NCBI RefSeq assembly: GCF_010093345.1
Contig: NZ_PDWT01000005.1
Span: forward strand, 160,513 to 224,512
Direction of reading: 5' to 3'
Source: Pseudoxanthomonas yeongjuensis
GTDB lineage: Bacteria > Pseudomonadota > Gammaproteobacteria > Xanthomonadales > Xanthomonadaceae
Length of the DNA: 64,000 nt
How positions within the stretch are numbered: the stretch's first letter is position 1; every line of letters begins with the position of its first letter. A program made the translations under genes and the position numbers. Of the stretch, positions 37,500 to 46,321 are shown piece after piece. The notes beneath the pieces are model-generated. The model did not search any database. It saw only the letters and a list, made by a program, of their open reading frames with translations, and was not told the DNA's origin.

Positions 37500-38939
37500 T
37501 CATCCCGCAAGCTCAAACCGGATCCTGCGCGTAGCCGGATCCGCTTCAACCAACCGCACCCTCACCTGCTCGCCCAATGGAAGCCCGCGGTTGGCAGCAA
37601 CGCGCGCCAGGATCGCCGGCTCGCGCAACATCACCTCGCCTTGCTGCGGATCCTTCTTGTCGATCTCGACGATCGCACCGTCGAAAACCTCGCCCACCCG
37701 CGACGCCAGCGCCGCCGCTTCGGCCAGGTCGAGGATCGCGTTCTCGTAGCGGCTGGCTCGGCGCGCGGATTCCTGCATCGTCGCCGGCAGTCCCGGCAGC
37801 GCGTCCAGCACCCATTGCGGCACCGGCGTGCCGGCGCACAGCGCCACGCAGGTTTCGCCCGTGTAGCGATCGACCAGCCGTCGCAACGGCGCGGTGACGT
37901 GGGTGTACTGCGCGGCGAGCGCGGAATGCCGCGACTCGTCGGGCACGGCGCCGTCGAAGGCGACGTAGCCGGCGCCACGCAGCACCGTGGTGCAGGCGGT
38001 CATCATCGCGATATCGCGCGGATTGGCCGGATCCAGCGAACGGATGAAATCCGGATAGCTGCGCGATCGCGGCCAGTCGATGCCCAGCGCGAGGGCGGTG
38101 CGATGCAGGCGCGCGAGGGCGCGCGGATCGGCTTCGGGCAGGGTGCGCAGCAGGCCGACGCCGTGTTCCACCATCAGGTGCGCGGCGGCCATGCCGGTCA
38201 ACAGGGAAATCTGTTCGTTCCAGTCCTCCACCGGATGGCGGGCGCGGAATTCCAACGTCCAGCGCCCGTCCTCGACGCGGATCTCCTGTTCCGGCAGCGG
38301 CAGGCTGACCCCGCCGCGGCGTTGCTCGCGCTGCTTGCGCAGTTCGCCGATCTCGCGCAACACCGCCCACATCGGTCCGGCCTTGCCGCTGTCGATCTGC
38401 TGCTGCACGCCGGCATAGTCGAGCTTGGCCCGGCTCCTGATCCGCGCACGACGCACGTCGACCGCGGTGCCTTCGCCACTGGCGTCGAGCTCGATGGTCC
38501 ACAGCAACGCCGGCCGCACCTGATCCGGCAGCAGCGAGGCCGCGTCTTCGGATAGCGCCCTGGGATGCAGCGGAATCTTGGCGTCGGCACCGTACAGGGT
38601 TTCGCCGCGACGATGGGTTTCGAGGTCGATCGCATCGCCGGCGGTGACGAACGCGGCGACATCGGCGATCGCATAATGCACGCGGTAACCGTCGCCGATG
38701 CGCTCCACGAACATCGCCTGGTCCAGATCCATCGCGTCGGGTGGATCGATGGTGACGAATTCGATGTCGGTGCGGTCCTGGTCGGGCAAGCGCGGATTGG
38801 CGGCGGCGACAGTGGCCGCCTGCTCGACTTCCGGCGGAAACTCCGACGGCAGGCCGAGCTCGCTCTGGAGACCGGCCATGCCGCTGGCCAGGGCGGTGGC
38901 TTGCGGCGCAGGCAGGCGCAGGCGTCGTGTCGTGGTCAT
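37500..38939 (-). CDS. RNB-domain exoribonuclease (RNase II/R-like)
   Basis: 479-residue 3'-to-5' exoribonuclease with an RNB catalytic core. The N-terminus goes almost straight into the core (DRTDIEFVTIDPPDAMDLDQAMFVERIGDGYRVHYAIADVAAFV, about 55-98), which carries the four metal-binding Asp residues expected (D in TIDPPDAMDLDQ). It lacks the N-terminal cold-shock domains and the basic tail of RNase R, so it belongs to the short RNB family common in xanthomonads. YTHVTAPLRRLVDRY near residue 345 is the conserved RNB C-terminal motif. The final 60 residues may form an S1-like fold. Three bases follow the stop of a small upstream frame. Confidence 0.9.
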   Translation of the reverse strand: MTTTRRLRLPAPQATALASGMAGLQSELGLPSEFPPEVEQAATVAAANPRLPDQDRTDIEFVTIDPPDAMDLDQAMFVERIGDGYRVHYAIADVAAFVTAGDAIDLETHRRGETLYGADAKIPLHPRALSEDAASLLPDQVRPALLWTIELDASGEGTAVDVRRARIRSRAKLDYAGVQQQIDSGKAGPMWAVLREIGELRKQREQRRGGVSLPLPEQEIRVEDGRWTLEFRARHPVEDWNEQISLLTGMAAAHLMVEHGVGLLRTLPEADPRALARLHRTALALGIDWPRSRSYPDFIRSLDPANPRDIAMMTACTTVLRGAGYVAFDGAVPDESRHSALAAQYTHVTAPLRRLVDRYTGETCVALCAGTPVPQWVLDALPGLPATMQESARRASRYENAILDLAEAAALASRVGEVFDGAIVEIDKKDPQQGEVMLREPAILARVAANRGLPLGEQVRVRLVEADPATRRIRFELAG

Positions 38940-38942
38940 CGA

Positions 38943-39191
38943 TCAATCCTGATTGCTGGTCCGCATCGATTCTAGTCGTTGCACCCAGCCATGGCGATGC
39001 GACACGGGTCGATGCGGAAACCCGCGGACTTCCACCAGCCACCGTGCCGCCGGCAGTGCAAGCAGGCTGCCCTCCCTGATCATCCATGCACTGTCCGGGG
39101 CAAAGATTCCCGCGGTCGCAGCGTCCTGCAACTCAAGCTCGCTGGCGCAAACAGCCCGCACTGCCTGATCGCCGGGCTGCATGACCGCCAC
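38943..39191 (-). CDS. Possible small protein ahead of the RNB gene
   Basis: An 82-codon frame (GTG 39191) ends three bases before the RNB start and contains its ribosome site, which suggests translational coupling. The sequence includes FAPDSAWMIREGSLLALPAARWLVEVRGFP and is not low-complexity, but I do not recognise it. AGG lies 5 bases before the start. It may be real, a remnant, or chance. Confidence 0.3.
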   Translation of the reverse strand: MAVMQPGDQAVRAVCASELELQDAATAGIFAPDSAWMIREGSLLALPAARWLVEVRGFPHRPVSHRHGWVQRLESMRTSNQD

Positions 39192-39272
39192 GTCAACCTG
39201 ATCGAGATGCGGAGCACCTGGCCTCTGTCAAGCGAATCCTCGTCAAGCGAACCGCCGCAAAAAAAACTCCGC

Positions 39273-39308
39273 AGAAAAAGCCGGATGCACAGGCATCCGG
39301 CTTTTTCT
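39273..39308. terminator. Rho-independent terminator, bidirectional
   Basis: AGAAAAAGCCGGATGC-ACAG-GCATCCGGCTTTTTCT, a 16-bp perfect palindrome with A and T runs at its edges. It lies 20 bases after the stop of the minus-strand secreted protein and ends the receptor transcript. Confidence 0.88.
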
Positions 39309-39328
39309 GTTTGCGCAATCGTTTCAGG

Positions 39329-39835
39329 CTATTTGACGATCTTTCCGTCGATGATCGGGTAGTACACCGACGGATTGGGTTCGTCCACATTGATTTCCAG
39401 AAGACTGGTATCCCAGTGATCGACGGTCAGCTCCCAACGCTTTTTCTCCCCCGCCACGTAGGCCTCGGTGTCGGGAAACAACTTCTTGATCAACTCGCCG
39501 CGCGAGAGCCCCAGCGGCTTGGGGTCGGCCGGGGAAACGCTGATGATGACGAAGTCGTACGGCGAGCCGATCTGGTGGTTGCTCAGCGCATAGAGGACGC
39601 TGCTGGCCGTCGTGCCGGCCTTGATCTGCGCTTCCATGATCGGGCGGTGCCATTTCTTGTACAACGCCAGCCATTCGTCTTGCTTGCCCGGCGGCACCTT
39701 GTAATAACTTACCCCGACGCGCGGACGGTCGGGCAGCTGGCGTCCGGACAGCGCCTGCGCAGCGGCGCTCTGGATGCCGATCACGGCAAAGCCCAGAACG
39801 GCGACGATACCCAGGATGTGCTTCTTGCTGATCAT
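39329..39835 (-). CDS. Secreted protein downstream of the TonB-dependent receptor
   Basis: 168 residues with a Sec signal (MISKKHILGIVAVLGFAVIG...AAAQA). The mature part has VGVSYYKVPPGKQDEWLALYKKWHRPIMEAQIKAG and FVIISVSPADP, a pattern seen in ferredoxin-like dimeric alpha/beta-barrel proteins (NIPSNAP/ABM type), but no family can be named with confidence. It follows the receptor by 42 bases on the same strand and ends at a strong terminator, so it is the second gene of a two-gene unit and may act on or bind the receptor's ligand in the periplasm. Confidence 0.72.
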   Translation of the reverse strand: MISKKHILGIVAVLGFAVIGIQSAAAQALSGRQLPDRPRVGVSYYKVPPGKQDEWLALYKKWHRPIMEAQIKAGTTASSVLYALSNHQIGSPYDFVIISVSPADPKPLGLSRGELIKKLFPDTEAYVAGEKKRWELTVDHWDTSLLEINVDEPNPSVYYPIIDGKIVK

Positions 39836-39877
39836 GTCATGTGCCTCTTCTTGTCTATGGTTGGTGGTTTCAGGGGG

Positions 39878-42805
39878 TTAAAGCTTCACGCTAAAGCCGA
39901 CGAAGTACTGGCGGCCGTAGATGTCGTAGGTGCTGTTGTTGGTGCTGCCAGGCGTGCCGCCGACCTGGGGCGGCCCCTTGTCCAGCAGGTTGTTGATGCC
40001 GGCCTTCACCGCGAAACGCTCGCTGAATTTCCAGCCGCCGAACAGGTCGAAATAGTCGAACGCGTCGATCGATGGCGTGGTCGAGCCGGGATTGAGCACC
40101 TTGGACGAGTGCTCCATCGCGTCGATGTAGCGCCAGCGCAGGCCCACGCTGGCCGGGCCTTGCGCATAACGCACATGGCTGGTCACCTTCCAGGTCGGCA
40201 GCGTGCCCACGAAGCCGGCGTAGTCGTATACAGGGCCGCCTTCCACCGATTGCACTTCGTATTTGTCCACCCAACTGAGCACCGAGCCGACGCCCAGCTT
40301 TCCGCCGTTGCCGAACTCGCCCTGCCAGTCCAGCTGCGCGTCCACGCCGTTGGTTTTCAGGCTGCCCATGTTGAAGGTGGGCTTGTCGATGTTGTCGATG
40401 CGGCCGGTTTCCGCATTGCGCTGGATCTGCGCGCAATAGAAGTTGTCCACCGAATAGCCCGGGTTGGAGCCGTCCTGGTTGAAGCAGGCGGCAAGAACCT
40501 GCGACGAACCCAGGGTGCCGATCACGTCTTCCACGCTGATGTCGAAGTAATCCACCGCCAGCGAGAAACCCGTTCCTTCCGGCGTCCACACCACGCCGAA
40601 GGTATAGGTATCGGCGCTTTCCGGCTTCAATCCGGTGTTGCCCGCCCGCGTCGCCAGGGATTCCCTTTGCGTATCGACATAGGTGGCGAGCAACTCGGCA
40701 GGGATGCCGTGCGCCAGGCACAGGGCCTCGATCTGCGCGGCATTCGAGCCCGCGCGCAAGGGGCTGCTGGCGTCGCACTGGTCGCCCTGGCCGTTCGCCA
40801 CCAGGCCATAGCCGTTGGATTCGGTTTCCGCTGCGACGTACAGCTCGCCCACGCTGGGCGCACGCACGGCACGCTGATAACCACCACGCAGGCGCAGGCT
40901 TTCGGTCAACGCCCAATTGAAGTCGACCTTGTACGTCTCCACGCCACCGGACACGTCGTAATCGGAGTAGCGGTACGCCAGCCCCACGTCCAGCGAATGC
41001 ACCAGCGGCTTGTCGTAAAGCAGCGGCACCAGGGTTTCGACATAGGCTTCCTTCACGCCGGTGCTGCCGTTGCTGGAACCCTTGGCCGGCACGCCGACGA
41101 TGCCGCCTTGTTGCAGCAGACGGTCGGACTGGAAGTCGTAGCTGTTCCGCCGCCAGCCCAGGCCGGCGGCGAAACGCACTTCACCGGCGGGCAGGTCGAA
41201 CAGCCCGCCCTGCAGGTTGGCCTCCAGCACTTCCTGTTCAAACACGGTTTCGCTGACCGTTGCGGCGACCAGATAGCTGCGGCATTCCGGCGACAACACG
41301 GTCAGTCCGAACGGGTTGTAGCCGCCCGCGCACAGGCTGGCGCCGCCGTCGGCTGCGGTGATCAGTTTGTTCAGCGACTCGATGACCACCGCGCCGTTGT
41401 TGACTTCATGCACGCGTGTGCTGCCCTTGCTGGCGTAGACATCCCAGGAGCCGTTGATGGCATCCAGGCTGCCCTTGGCCCCGGCCAGGAACTGCCAACT
41501 ATCGAAATCCCGTTCGAAGGTGCGCGGCCCGGCTTCCTGGAAGCGCTTGTGCAAGCGGAAATCGGCATCGGGGTTTTCGCGCGAAGCCAGGATAGTGCGC
41601 AGGTCGTCCGGGATGAACGGATTGCTCACTGGGACGCTGATCCCGGTATTGCCGCCTTCGGCGGCCACGTAGCTGTGCAGGCCGGACCAGCTGAACTGGC
41701 TATAGGCCTGCACGCTATCGGTGATGTCGTAGTTGACGCGGCCGAAGGCGGTATGGCGCTCCAGCGGCACCTGGATCAACGAATACTGGTTGAGGTTGTT
41801 CAATTGCGTGCCGGTGTCGTTCAACTGGCCTTCCGGACCACGCCAGTTGAACGGCCCCTTGTTGGCGGCGAACAAGGTGCCGTCGTCGTTGAAGCCCAGG
41901 TAGGTCGTGGGCGAAACCGGCACCCGACCGGGTGCGGCGCCATACTGCGCGAATACCTGGTCCACGGCCTCTTGCGTTGGCAAGTTGGCGCCCAGTTCGT
42001 AGGTGCCGGTCTGGATGCGGAAATCGGTACCGCCGGGGTTCTTGCGGAAGAAATCGCGAGCCATGAAATCGACGCCCTGGCGATCCGTCCACGAAAACGA
42101 CAGCACCGCGTTGCCGCGATCGTCGGCGAAGTTGCCGCCGAAGGTCACCGCGACGTCGCTGGTATCGCCATCGCCTTCTGCGTACTGCGAGAACTGGGTG
42201 TCGAGCCGGATGCCCTCGAAGCGCTCCTTGAGCCGCACGTTGACCACGCCTGCGATGGCATCGGATCCGTACACCGCCGACGCACCGCCGGAGATGATCT
42301 CGACGCCCTCGATCAAGGCGGCGGGGATAGTGTTGACGTCGACCACATTGTCGGTGGTCGAGGGTTGCAGGCGGCGGCCATCCAGCAATACCAGGTTGCG
42401 TTGCGCACCCAGGCCGCGCAGGTTCAACGTGGCCTGACCCGTGCCGCCCCAGCCGGCGTTGGCCTTGTTGGCGCCCAGGCCCAGTTGCGGCAACTGGTTG
42501 AGCGCCTCTTCGATGGTCGATGTGCCCGTCTCATCCAGAATCTCGCGCGATACCGTGGTCAGCGGACTGCTGCTTTCGTAGTCAAGGCGCGAGATGCGCG
42601 AACCGGTCACGACCACCGCATCCAGTTGCGTCGCGCTCGCCTGCCGCTCCGTGGCAGCGCCCGCACTGTCCGCATCGCCCGCGGTCGCATCGGAATCCAT
42701 TGCCTGCGCAAGCGCAGGCAACGCCAGCGCCTGCGCGATCGTCAAAGTCAGCAACGCCCGTAGCGGCGCGCGGCGCGCCACTTTCAAATATCCATTCATC
42801 GTCAT
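39878..42805 (-). CDS. TonB-dependent outer-membrane receptor
   Basis: About 975 residues with signal peptide (LRALLTLTIAQALALPALAQA), a TonB box/plug start (LDAVVVTGSRI), plug motifs (EEALNQLPQLGLG, NLRGLGAQRNLVLLDGRRLQPS, VEIISGGASAVYGSDAIAGVVNV), and a 22-strand barrel ending with YGRQYFVGFSVKL. The plug resembles the large receptors of xanthomonads and sphingomonads rather than siderophore receptors; the ligand is unknown. ATG 42805 or ATG 42799 could start; neither has a strong ribosome site. It faces away from the RNR operon across a 630-base gap. Confidence 0.93.
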   Translation of the reverse strand: MTMNGYLKVARRAPLRALLTLTIAQALALPALAQAMDSDATAGDADSAGAATERQASATQLDAVVVTGSRISRLDYESSSPLTTVSREILDETGTSTIEEALNQLPQLGLGANKANAGWGGTGQATLNLRGLGAQRNLVLLDGRRLQPSTTDNVVDVNTIPAALIEGVEIISGGASAVYGSDAIAGVVNVRLKERFEGIRLDTQFSQYAEGDGDTSDVAVTFGGNFADDRGNAVLSFSWTDRQGVDFMARDFFRKNPGGTDFRIQTGTYELGANLPTQEAVDQVFAQYGAAPGRVPVSPTTYLGFNDDGTLFAANKGPFNWRGPEGQLNDTGTQLNNLNQYSLIQVPLERHTAFGRVNYDITDSVQAYSQFSWSGLHSYVAAEGGNTGISVPVSNPFIPDDLRTILASRENPDADFRLHKRFQEAGPRTFERDFDSWQFLAGAKGSLDAINGSWDVYASKGSTRVHEVNNGAVVIESLNKLITAADGGASLCAGGYNPFGLTVLSPECRSYLVAATVSETVFEQEVLEANLQGGLFDLPAGEVRFAAGLGWRRNSYDFQSDRLLQQGGIVGVPAKGSSNGSTGVKEAYVETLVPLLYDKPLVHSLDVGLAYRYSDYDVSGGVETYKVDFNWALTESLRLRGGYQRAVRAPSVGELYVAAETESNGYGLVANGQGDQCDASSPLRAGSNAAQIEALCLAHGIPAELLATYVDTQRESLATRAGNTGLKPESADTYTFGVVWTPEGTGFSLAVDYFDISVEDVIGTLGSSQVLAACFNQDGSNPGYSVDNFYCAQIQRNAETGRIDNIDKPTFNMGSLKTNGVDAQLDWQGEFGNGGKLGVGSVLSWVDKYEVQSVEGGPVYDYAGFVGTLPTWKVTSHVRYAQGPASVGLRWRYIDAMEHSSKVLNPGSTTPSIDAFDYFDLFGGWKFSERFAVKAGINNLLDKGPPQVGGTPGSTNNSTYDIYGRQYFVGFSVKL

Positions 42806-43435
42806 GCCCGTGGGAGAAGGTGAACCGGAGTCTCCGACGCAAGAATTCGCGCGGCCGTTCCGGTAGCGAAGGACTGTAACGAGGCCTACAGCCATGCGTC
42901 TATGCGGATGGATGCGTTTTTTTATGCTGTTTTTTCATTCGCTCATGCGCATGAGCACATGCTTATCAAAGTCGGCTCATATGCAACCAACATCACGTCA
43001 TGAGCGCCGACGCGCGAAAGACTTGCGCAACGGCTACGCGAAGAGCGACACGCGAGCGCGCGAGGTTTTCTGGTTGTGCGAATGCAGAGCGCAAGCACGA
43101 ATCAATGCAATGGAAACAGGCGGAACACGCGCGCAGAGTTGCATGCGCCACGTTTCGATTCGCGTGGCCACACGGAATCGCGAACCGACAAGACGACTCG
43201 TGCGGTCCGATCTTCCGCACGGCTCTGGACTGCTCTGCCTGCAGCGCCCGATGCGGCCAGGGGGAACGATCGAAGGGAACCGCCACGCATCCGCCATCCA
43301 CTGCATTTTGTCGCTCGTGCATCGGTCGCCATGTTCCACGACGCGCGCCTTGTGCGTGGCTGGCGTGAAACATGGAAGGCGTTGTTCTGCCCCCGGGCTG
43401 AAAATCGGAATCGCCAAATAAAGCCAACATGTCGT
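42806..43435. other. 630-base gap without a recognisable gene
   Basis: Lies between the divergent receptor gene and the RNR promoter. The first 170 bases are AT-rich for this genome, with T-runs, and hold the perfect palindrome at 42941-42956; the receptor promoter must be here. The rest (about 43000-43430) contains only short overlapping frames on both strands with no homology signal or ribosome sites. Confidence 0.5.
42941..42956. promoter_or_regulatory. Perfect 16-bp palindrome upstream of the receptor gene
   Basis: GCTCATGCGCATGAGC reads the same on both strands and lies 136 bases before the receptor start in an AT-rich stretch. It could be an operator for a dimeric regulator. A related half (GAGCACATGC) overlaps its right edge. 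Confidence 0.4.
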
Positions 43436-43436
43436 G

Positions 43437-43465
43437 TTGACGCGTGGTTGAAACCACACTATGTT
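43437..43465 (+). promoter_or_regulatory. Sigma70-type promoter of the nrdAB leader
   Basis: TTGACG, 17 bases, TATGTT. The predicted start near 43472 coincides with the first bases of the cobalamin riboswitch. The spacer contains the small palindrome TGGTTGAAACCA, which could bind a regulator. Confidence 0.65.
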
Positions 43466-43471
43466 GTGGTC

Positions 43472-43737
43472 GTCGGTTCCGGCGGCTCGTGTCTCCGGAT
43501 GAAAAGGGAAGCCGGTTCGAATCCGGCACTGCCCCGCAGCGGTATGTGGAAACGAACCCGTCATTGCACTGGGGCATGGACCCCGGGAAGCGGCGGGCTA
43601 GGAGAAGCAGGAACGAGCAACGAGTAGTGAGGAACGAGTAAAAGCAGGCACATCCGCGCTTTCACTCTTTCCTCGTTCCTCGTTCCTCACTACTCGTTCC
43701 TCGCTTCAAGTCCACGAGTCCGAAGACCTGCCGACAG
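43472..43737 (+). promoter_or_regulatory. Cobalamin (B12) riboswitch ahead of nrdA
   Basis: The conserved order of the cobalamin aptamer is present: GATGAAAAGGGAAGCCGGT with AATCCGGC closing the stem, CTGCCCCGCAGCGGTAT (B12-box region), CACTGGGG...CCCCGGGAAGCGGCGGGC, and the closing AGTCCGAAGACCTGCCGACA. A repeat-derived hairpin (43613-43707) is inserted in the variable arm before the closing motif. It is on the + strand, so it controls nrdA-nrdB, not the divergent receptor. Cobalamin binding is expected to switch the operon off. About 180 bases separate the aptamer from the nrdA start, where the expression platform must lie. Confidence 0.88.
43613..43707 (+). repeat. GAGGAACGAG-family hairpin inside the riboswitch
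   Basis: Left arm GAAGCAGGAACGAG...GTGAGGAACGAG and right arm CTCGTTCCTCAC...CTCGTTCCTCGCTTC pair over about 40 bases around a short loop (GCAGGCACATCCGCGC region). The same repeat family occurs after nrdA, at the 3' end of the four-helix-bundle gene and inside nrdB. It replaces a normally short variable arm of the aptamer. Confidence 0.8.
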
Positions 43738-43920
43738 CCGCGCGAAGCACACCGCGCGGTGCCGGCCGCGGAATCTCCGGGGGGAGAAAGGCTGGTGACG
43801 CGATGCATGGCGGCTTCTGTCGCTGCGCTTGCGACGCCGTCTTCCCATCCTGCGATGCACAAGGCCTGCGCTGCCTGCGAGGGACAGGCCGCCGCGTGCA
43901 TCACGATGGGAGAAACACCA

Positions 43921-46320
43921 GTGACACAGACCGAACAGGCGCTCGCAGCAGCGACCGACGACAGCTCCTTCCTGCTCACCCCGCCGCCCACCGCCACCGC
44001 GATGAGCGTGACCAAGCGCAACGGCGGCCAGGAGCCGGTGGACCTCAACAAGATCGTGCGCGCGGTGCAGCGCAACTGCGAAGGCCTGCACGCGATCGAC
44101 CCGATGCGCGTGGCCACGCGCACCATCAGCGGCCTGTACGACGGCGCGACCACGCGCGAGCTGGACGAGCTGTCGATCCGCACCGCCGCGTTGTTGACCG
44201 CGGAAGAACCGGAATACGGCCGCCTGGGAGCGCGCCTGCTGGCCAACTACATCGCCAAGGAAGTCACCGGCCAGGAAATCCACGCGTTCTCGCAGTCGAT
44301 CCTGCGCGGGCACGAGGTCGGCCTGATCAACGACCGCCTGCTCGGCTTCGTGCAGACCAACGCGCGCAAATTGAACGACGCGCTCGACGCGTCACTGGAC
44401 CTGCGCTTCGACTACTTCGGCCTGCGCACCCTGTACGACCGCTACCTGCTGCGCCACCCGCACACGCGCAAGGTCATCGAGACCCCGCAGCAGTTCTTCT
44501 TGCGCATCGCCTGCGCCTTGAGCGAGGACGTGCCCGAGGCATTGGCGCTGTACCGGCGCATGGGCAACCTGGATTACCTGCCCAGTTCGCCGACGCTGTT
44601 CAACGCCGGCACCACCCACGAACAACTGTCCAGCTGCTTCCTGCTGGATTCTCCGGTCGATTCGCTGGAATCCATCTACCAGAAATACGGCGACATCGCC
44701 CAGCTGTCCAAGTTCAGCGGCGGCATCGGCGTCAGCTTCACCCGGGTGCGTTCGCGTGGCTCGCTGATCAAGTCGACCAACGGCCATTCCAACGGCATCG
44801 TGCCGTGGTTGAAGACCCTGGATTCCTCGGTCGCGGCGGTCAACCAGGGCGGCAAGCGCAAGGGTGCGGCCTGCGTGTACCTGGAGCCGTGGCACGCGGA
44901 CGTGGAGGAATTCCTGGAACTGCGCGACAACACCGGCGACGAAGCGCGGCGCACGCACAACCTCAATCTTGCGAACTGGATCCCCGATCTGTTCATGCAG
45001 CGCGTCGAAGCCGACGCCGACTGGTCGCTGTTCGACCCGCGCGTGGTGCCGGAATTCACCGATCTGTTCGGCGCCGACTTCGAGCGCGCCTACGAACAGG
45101 CCGAGCTGCAGGGCAAGGCGGTGAAGTCGATCAAGGCACGCGAGCTGTATGGCCGGATGATGCGCACCCTGGCCCAGACAGGCAACGGCTGGATGACCTT
45201 CAAGGACAAGTGCAACCGCGCCAGCAACCAGACCGCCAAGGCCGGCAACGTCATCCACCTGTCCAACCTGTGCACCGAGATCCTGGAAGTCACTTCGGCC
45301 GAAGAGACCGCGGTCTGCAACCTGGGTTCGATCAACCTCAGCCATCACCTGGACGAGGATTCGATTTTCGATTTCGACAAGCTGGCCGAAACCGTGCGCC
45401 TGGCCGTGCGCCAGCTGGACCGGGTGATCGACCTCAATTTCTATCCGATCGAAACCGCGCGCCGCGGCAACCTGCGCTGGCGTCCGGTCGGGTTGGGGGT
45501 GATGGGCCTGCAGGACGTGTTCTTCAAGTTGCGCCTGCCCTTCGACAGCGAAGACGCGCGCAAGCTGTCGGCCAGGATCGCCGAGACCATCTACTACCAC
45601 GCACTGGAAACCTCGGTGGAACTGGCCGAGGAACGCGGCCGCCATCCCTCGTTCGCCGACACGCGTGCGGCGGCTGGCGGGTTCCAGTTCGAATCCTGGA
45701 ACGTGACACCCGAGCACATGGACCGCTGGGAGACCCTGCGCGAGCGCATCGTCGAAAGCGGCCTGCGCAACTCGCTGCTGATCGCCATCGCCCCGACAGC
45801 GACCATCGCCTCGATCGCCGGCTGCTACGAATGCGTGGAGCCGCAGACCAGCAACCTGTTCAAGCGCGAGACGCTGTCGGGCGATTTCCTGCAGGTCAAC
45901 CGCTACCTGGTCAACGAGTTGAAGAAGCTGGGCATGTGGACCCCGGAGGTGCGCGACGAAATCAAGCAGGCCGAAGGTTCGATCCAGTCCATCGCCCGCA
46001 TCCCGGAAACCCTGCGCAACATCTACCGCACCACCTGGGAGGTACCGATGCGTTCGCTGATCGACATGGCCGCCGACCGCGGCGCCTTCATCGACCAGTC
46101 CGCCTCGCTCAACCTGTTCATGGAAAGCCCGAGCATCGGCGCGATGTCGTCGATGTACATGTATGCGTGGAAGAAGGGCATCAAGACGACGTATTACCTG
46201 CGCTCGCGTCCGGCGACGAAGATCGCCAAGACGACGGTGGGCGAGGCGAAGGTTTATGCACCGGCAGAGGCGGTTTCTTGTTCGCTTGAGAACCCGGAGA
46301 GCTGCGAGGCATGTCAGTGA
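43921..46320 (+). CDS. nrdA: Ribonucleoside-diphosphate reductase, alpha subunit (class I)
   Basis: Reduces ribonucleotides to deoxyribonucleotides with NrdB. GTG 43921 is chosen because GGGAGA lies 7 bases upstream; ATG 43906 is an alternative, and the open frame back to 43759 overlaps leader sequence. About 799 residues. An N-terminal ATP-cone (MSVTKRNGGQEPVDLNKIVRAVQR) binds allosteric ATP/dATP. Active-site residues: Cys in LSSCFLLDSP, the N-x-C-x-E of SNLCTEILE, and Cys in ETAVCNLGSINLSHH. The tail ESCEACQ carries the CxxC that passes electrons from thioredoxin/glutaredoxin. The message begins with a cobalamin riboswitch. An array of four 102-bp repeats starts two bases after the stop, separating it from nrdB by 793 bases. 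Confidence 0.96.
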   Translation: MTQTEQALAAATDDSSFLLTPPPTATAMSVTKRNGGQEPVDLNKIVRAVQRNCEGLHAIDPMRVATRTISGLYDGATTRELDELSIRTAALLTAEEPEYGRLGARLLANYIAKEVTGQEIHAFSQSILRGHEVGLINDRLLGFVQTNARKLNDALDASLDLRFDYFGLRTLYDRYLLRHPHTRKVIETPQQFFLRIACALSEDVPEALALYRRMGNLDYLPSSPTLFNAGTTHEQLSSCFLLDSPVDSLESIYQKYGDIAQLSKFSGGIGVSFTRVRSRGSLIKSTNGHSNGIVPWLKTLDSSVAAVNQGGKRKGAACVYLEPWHADVEEFLELRDNTGDEARRTHNLNLANWIPDLFMQRVEADADWSLFDPRVVPEFTDLFGADFERAYEQAELQGKAVKSIKARELYGRMMRTLAQTGNGWMTFKDKCNRASNQTAKAGNVIHLSNLCTEILEVTSAEETAVCNLGSINLSHHLDEDSIFDFDKLAETVRLAVRQLDRVIDLNFYPIETARRGNLRWRPVGLGVMGLQDVFFKLRLPFDSEDARKLSARIAETIYYHALETSVELAEERGRHPSFADTRAAAGGFQFESWNVTPEHMDRWETLRERIVESGLRNSLLIAIAPTATIASIAGCYECVEPQTSNLFKRETLSGDFLQVNRYLVNELKKLGMWTPEVRDEIKQAEGSIQSIARIPETLRNIYRTTWEVPMRSLIDMAADRGAFIDQSASLNLFMESPSIGAMSSMYMYAWKKGIKTTYYLRSRPATKIAKTTVGEAKVYAPAEAVSCSLENPESCEACQ

Positions 46321-46321
46321 G

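Noticed and set aside
39311..42763. A 1150-codon open frame antisense to the TonB receptor
   Set aside because: Its length is striking, but the receptor on the other strand has a signal peptide, plug and barrel; the antisense frame has no recognisable domains and low-complexity composition.
42894..43421. A 175-codon frame between the receptor and nrdA
   Set aside because: No start signal or homology, and several frames overlap here on both strands. Treated as non-coding.
43759..43905. Longer nrdA start (49 extra codons)
   Set aside because: The extra part overlaps the leader just after the riboswitch, has no ribosome site, and is unlike known NrdA N-termini.
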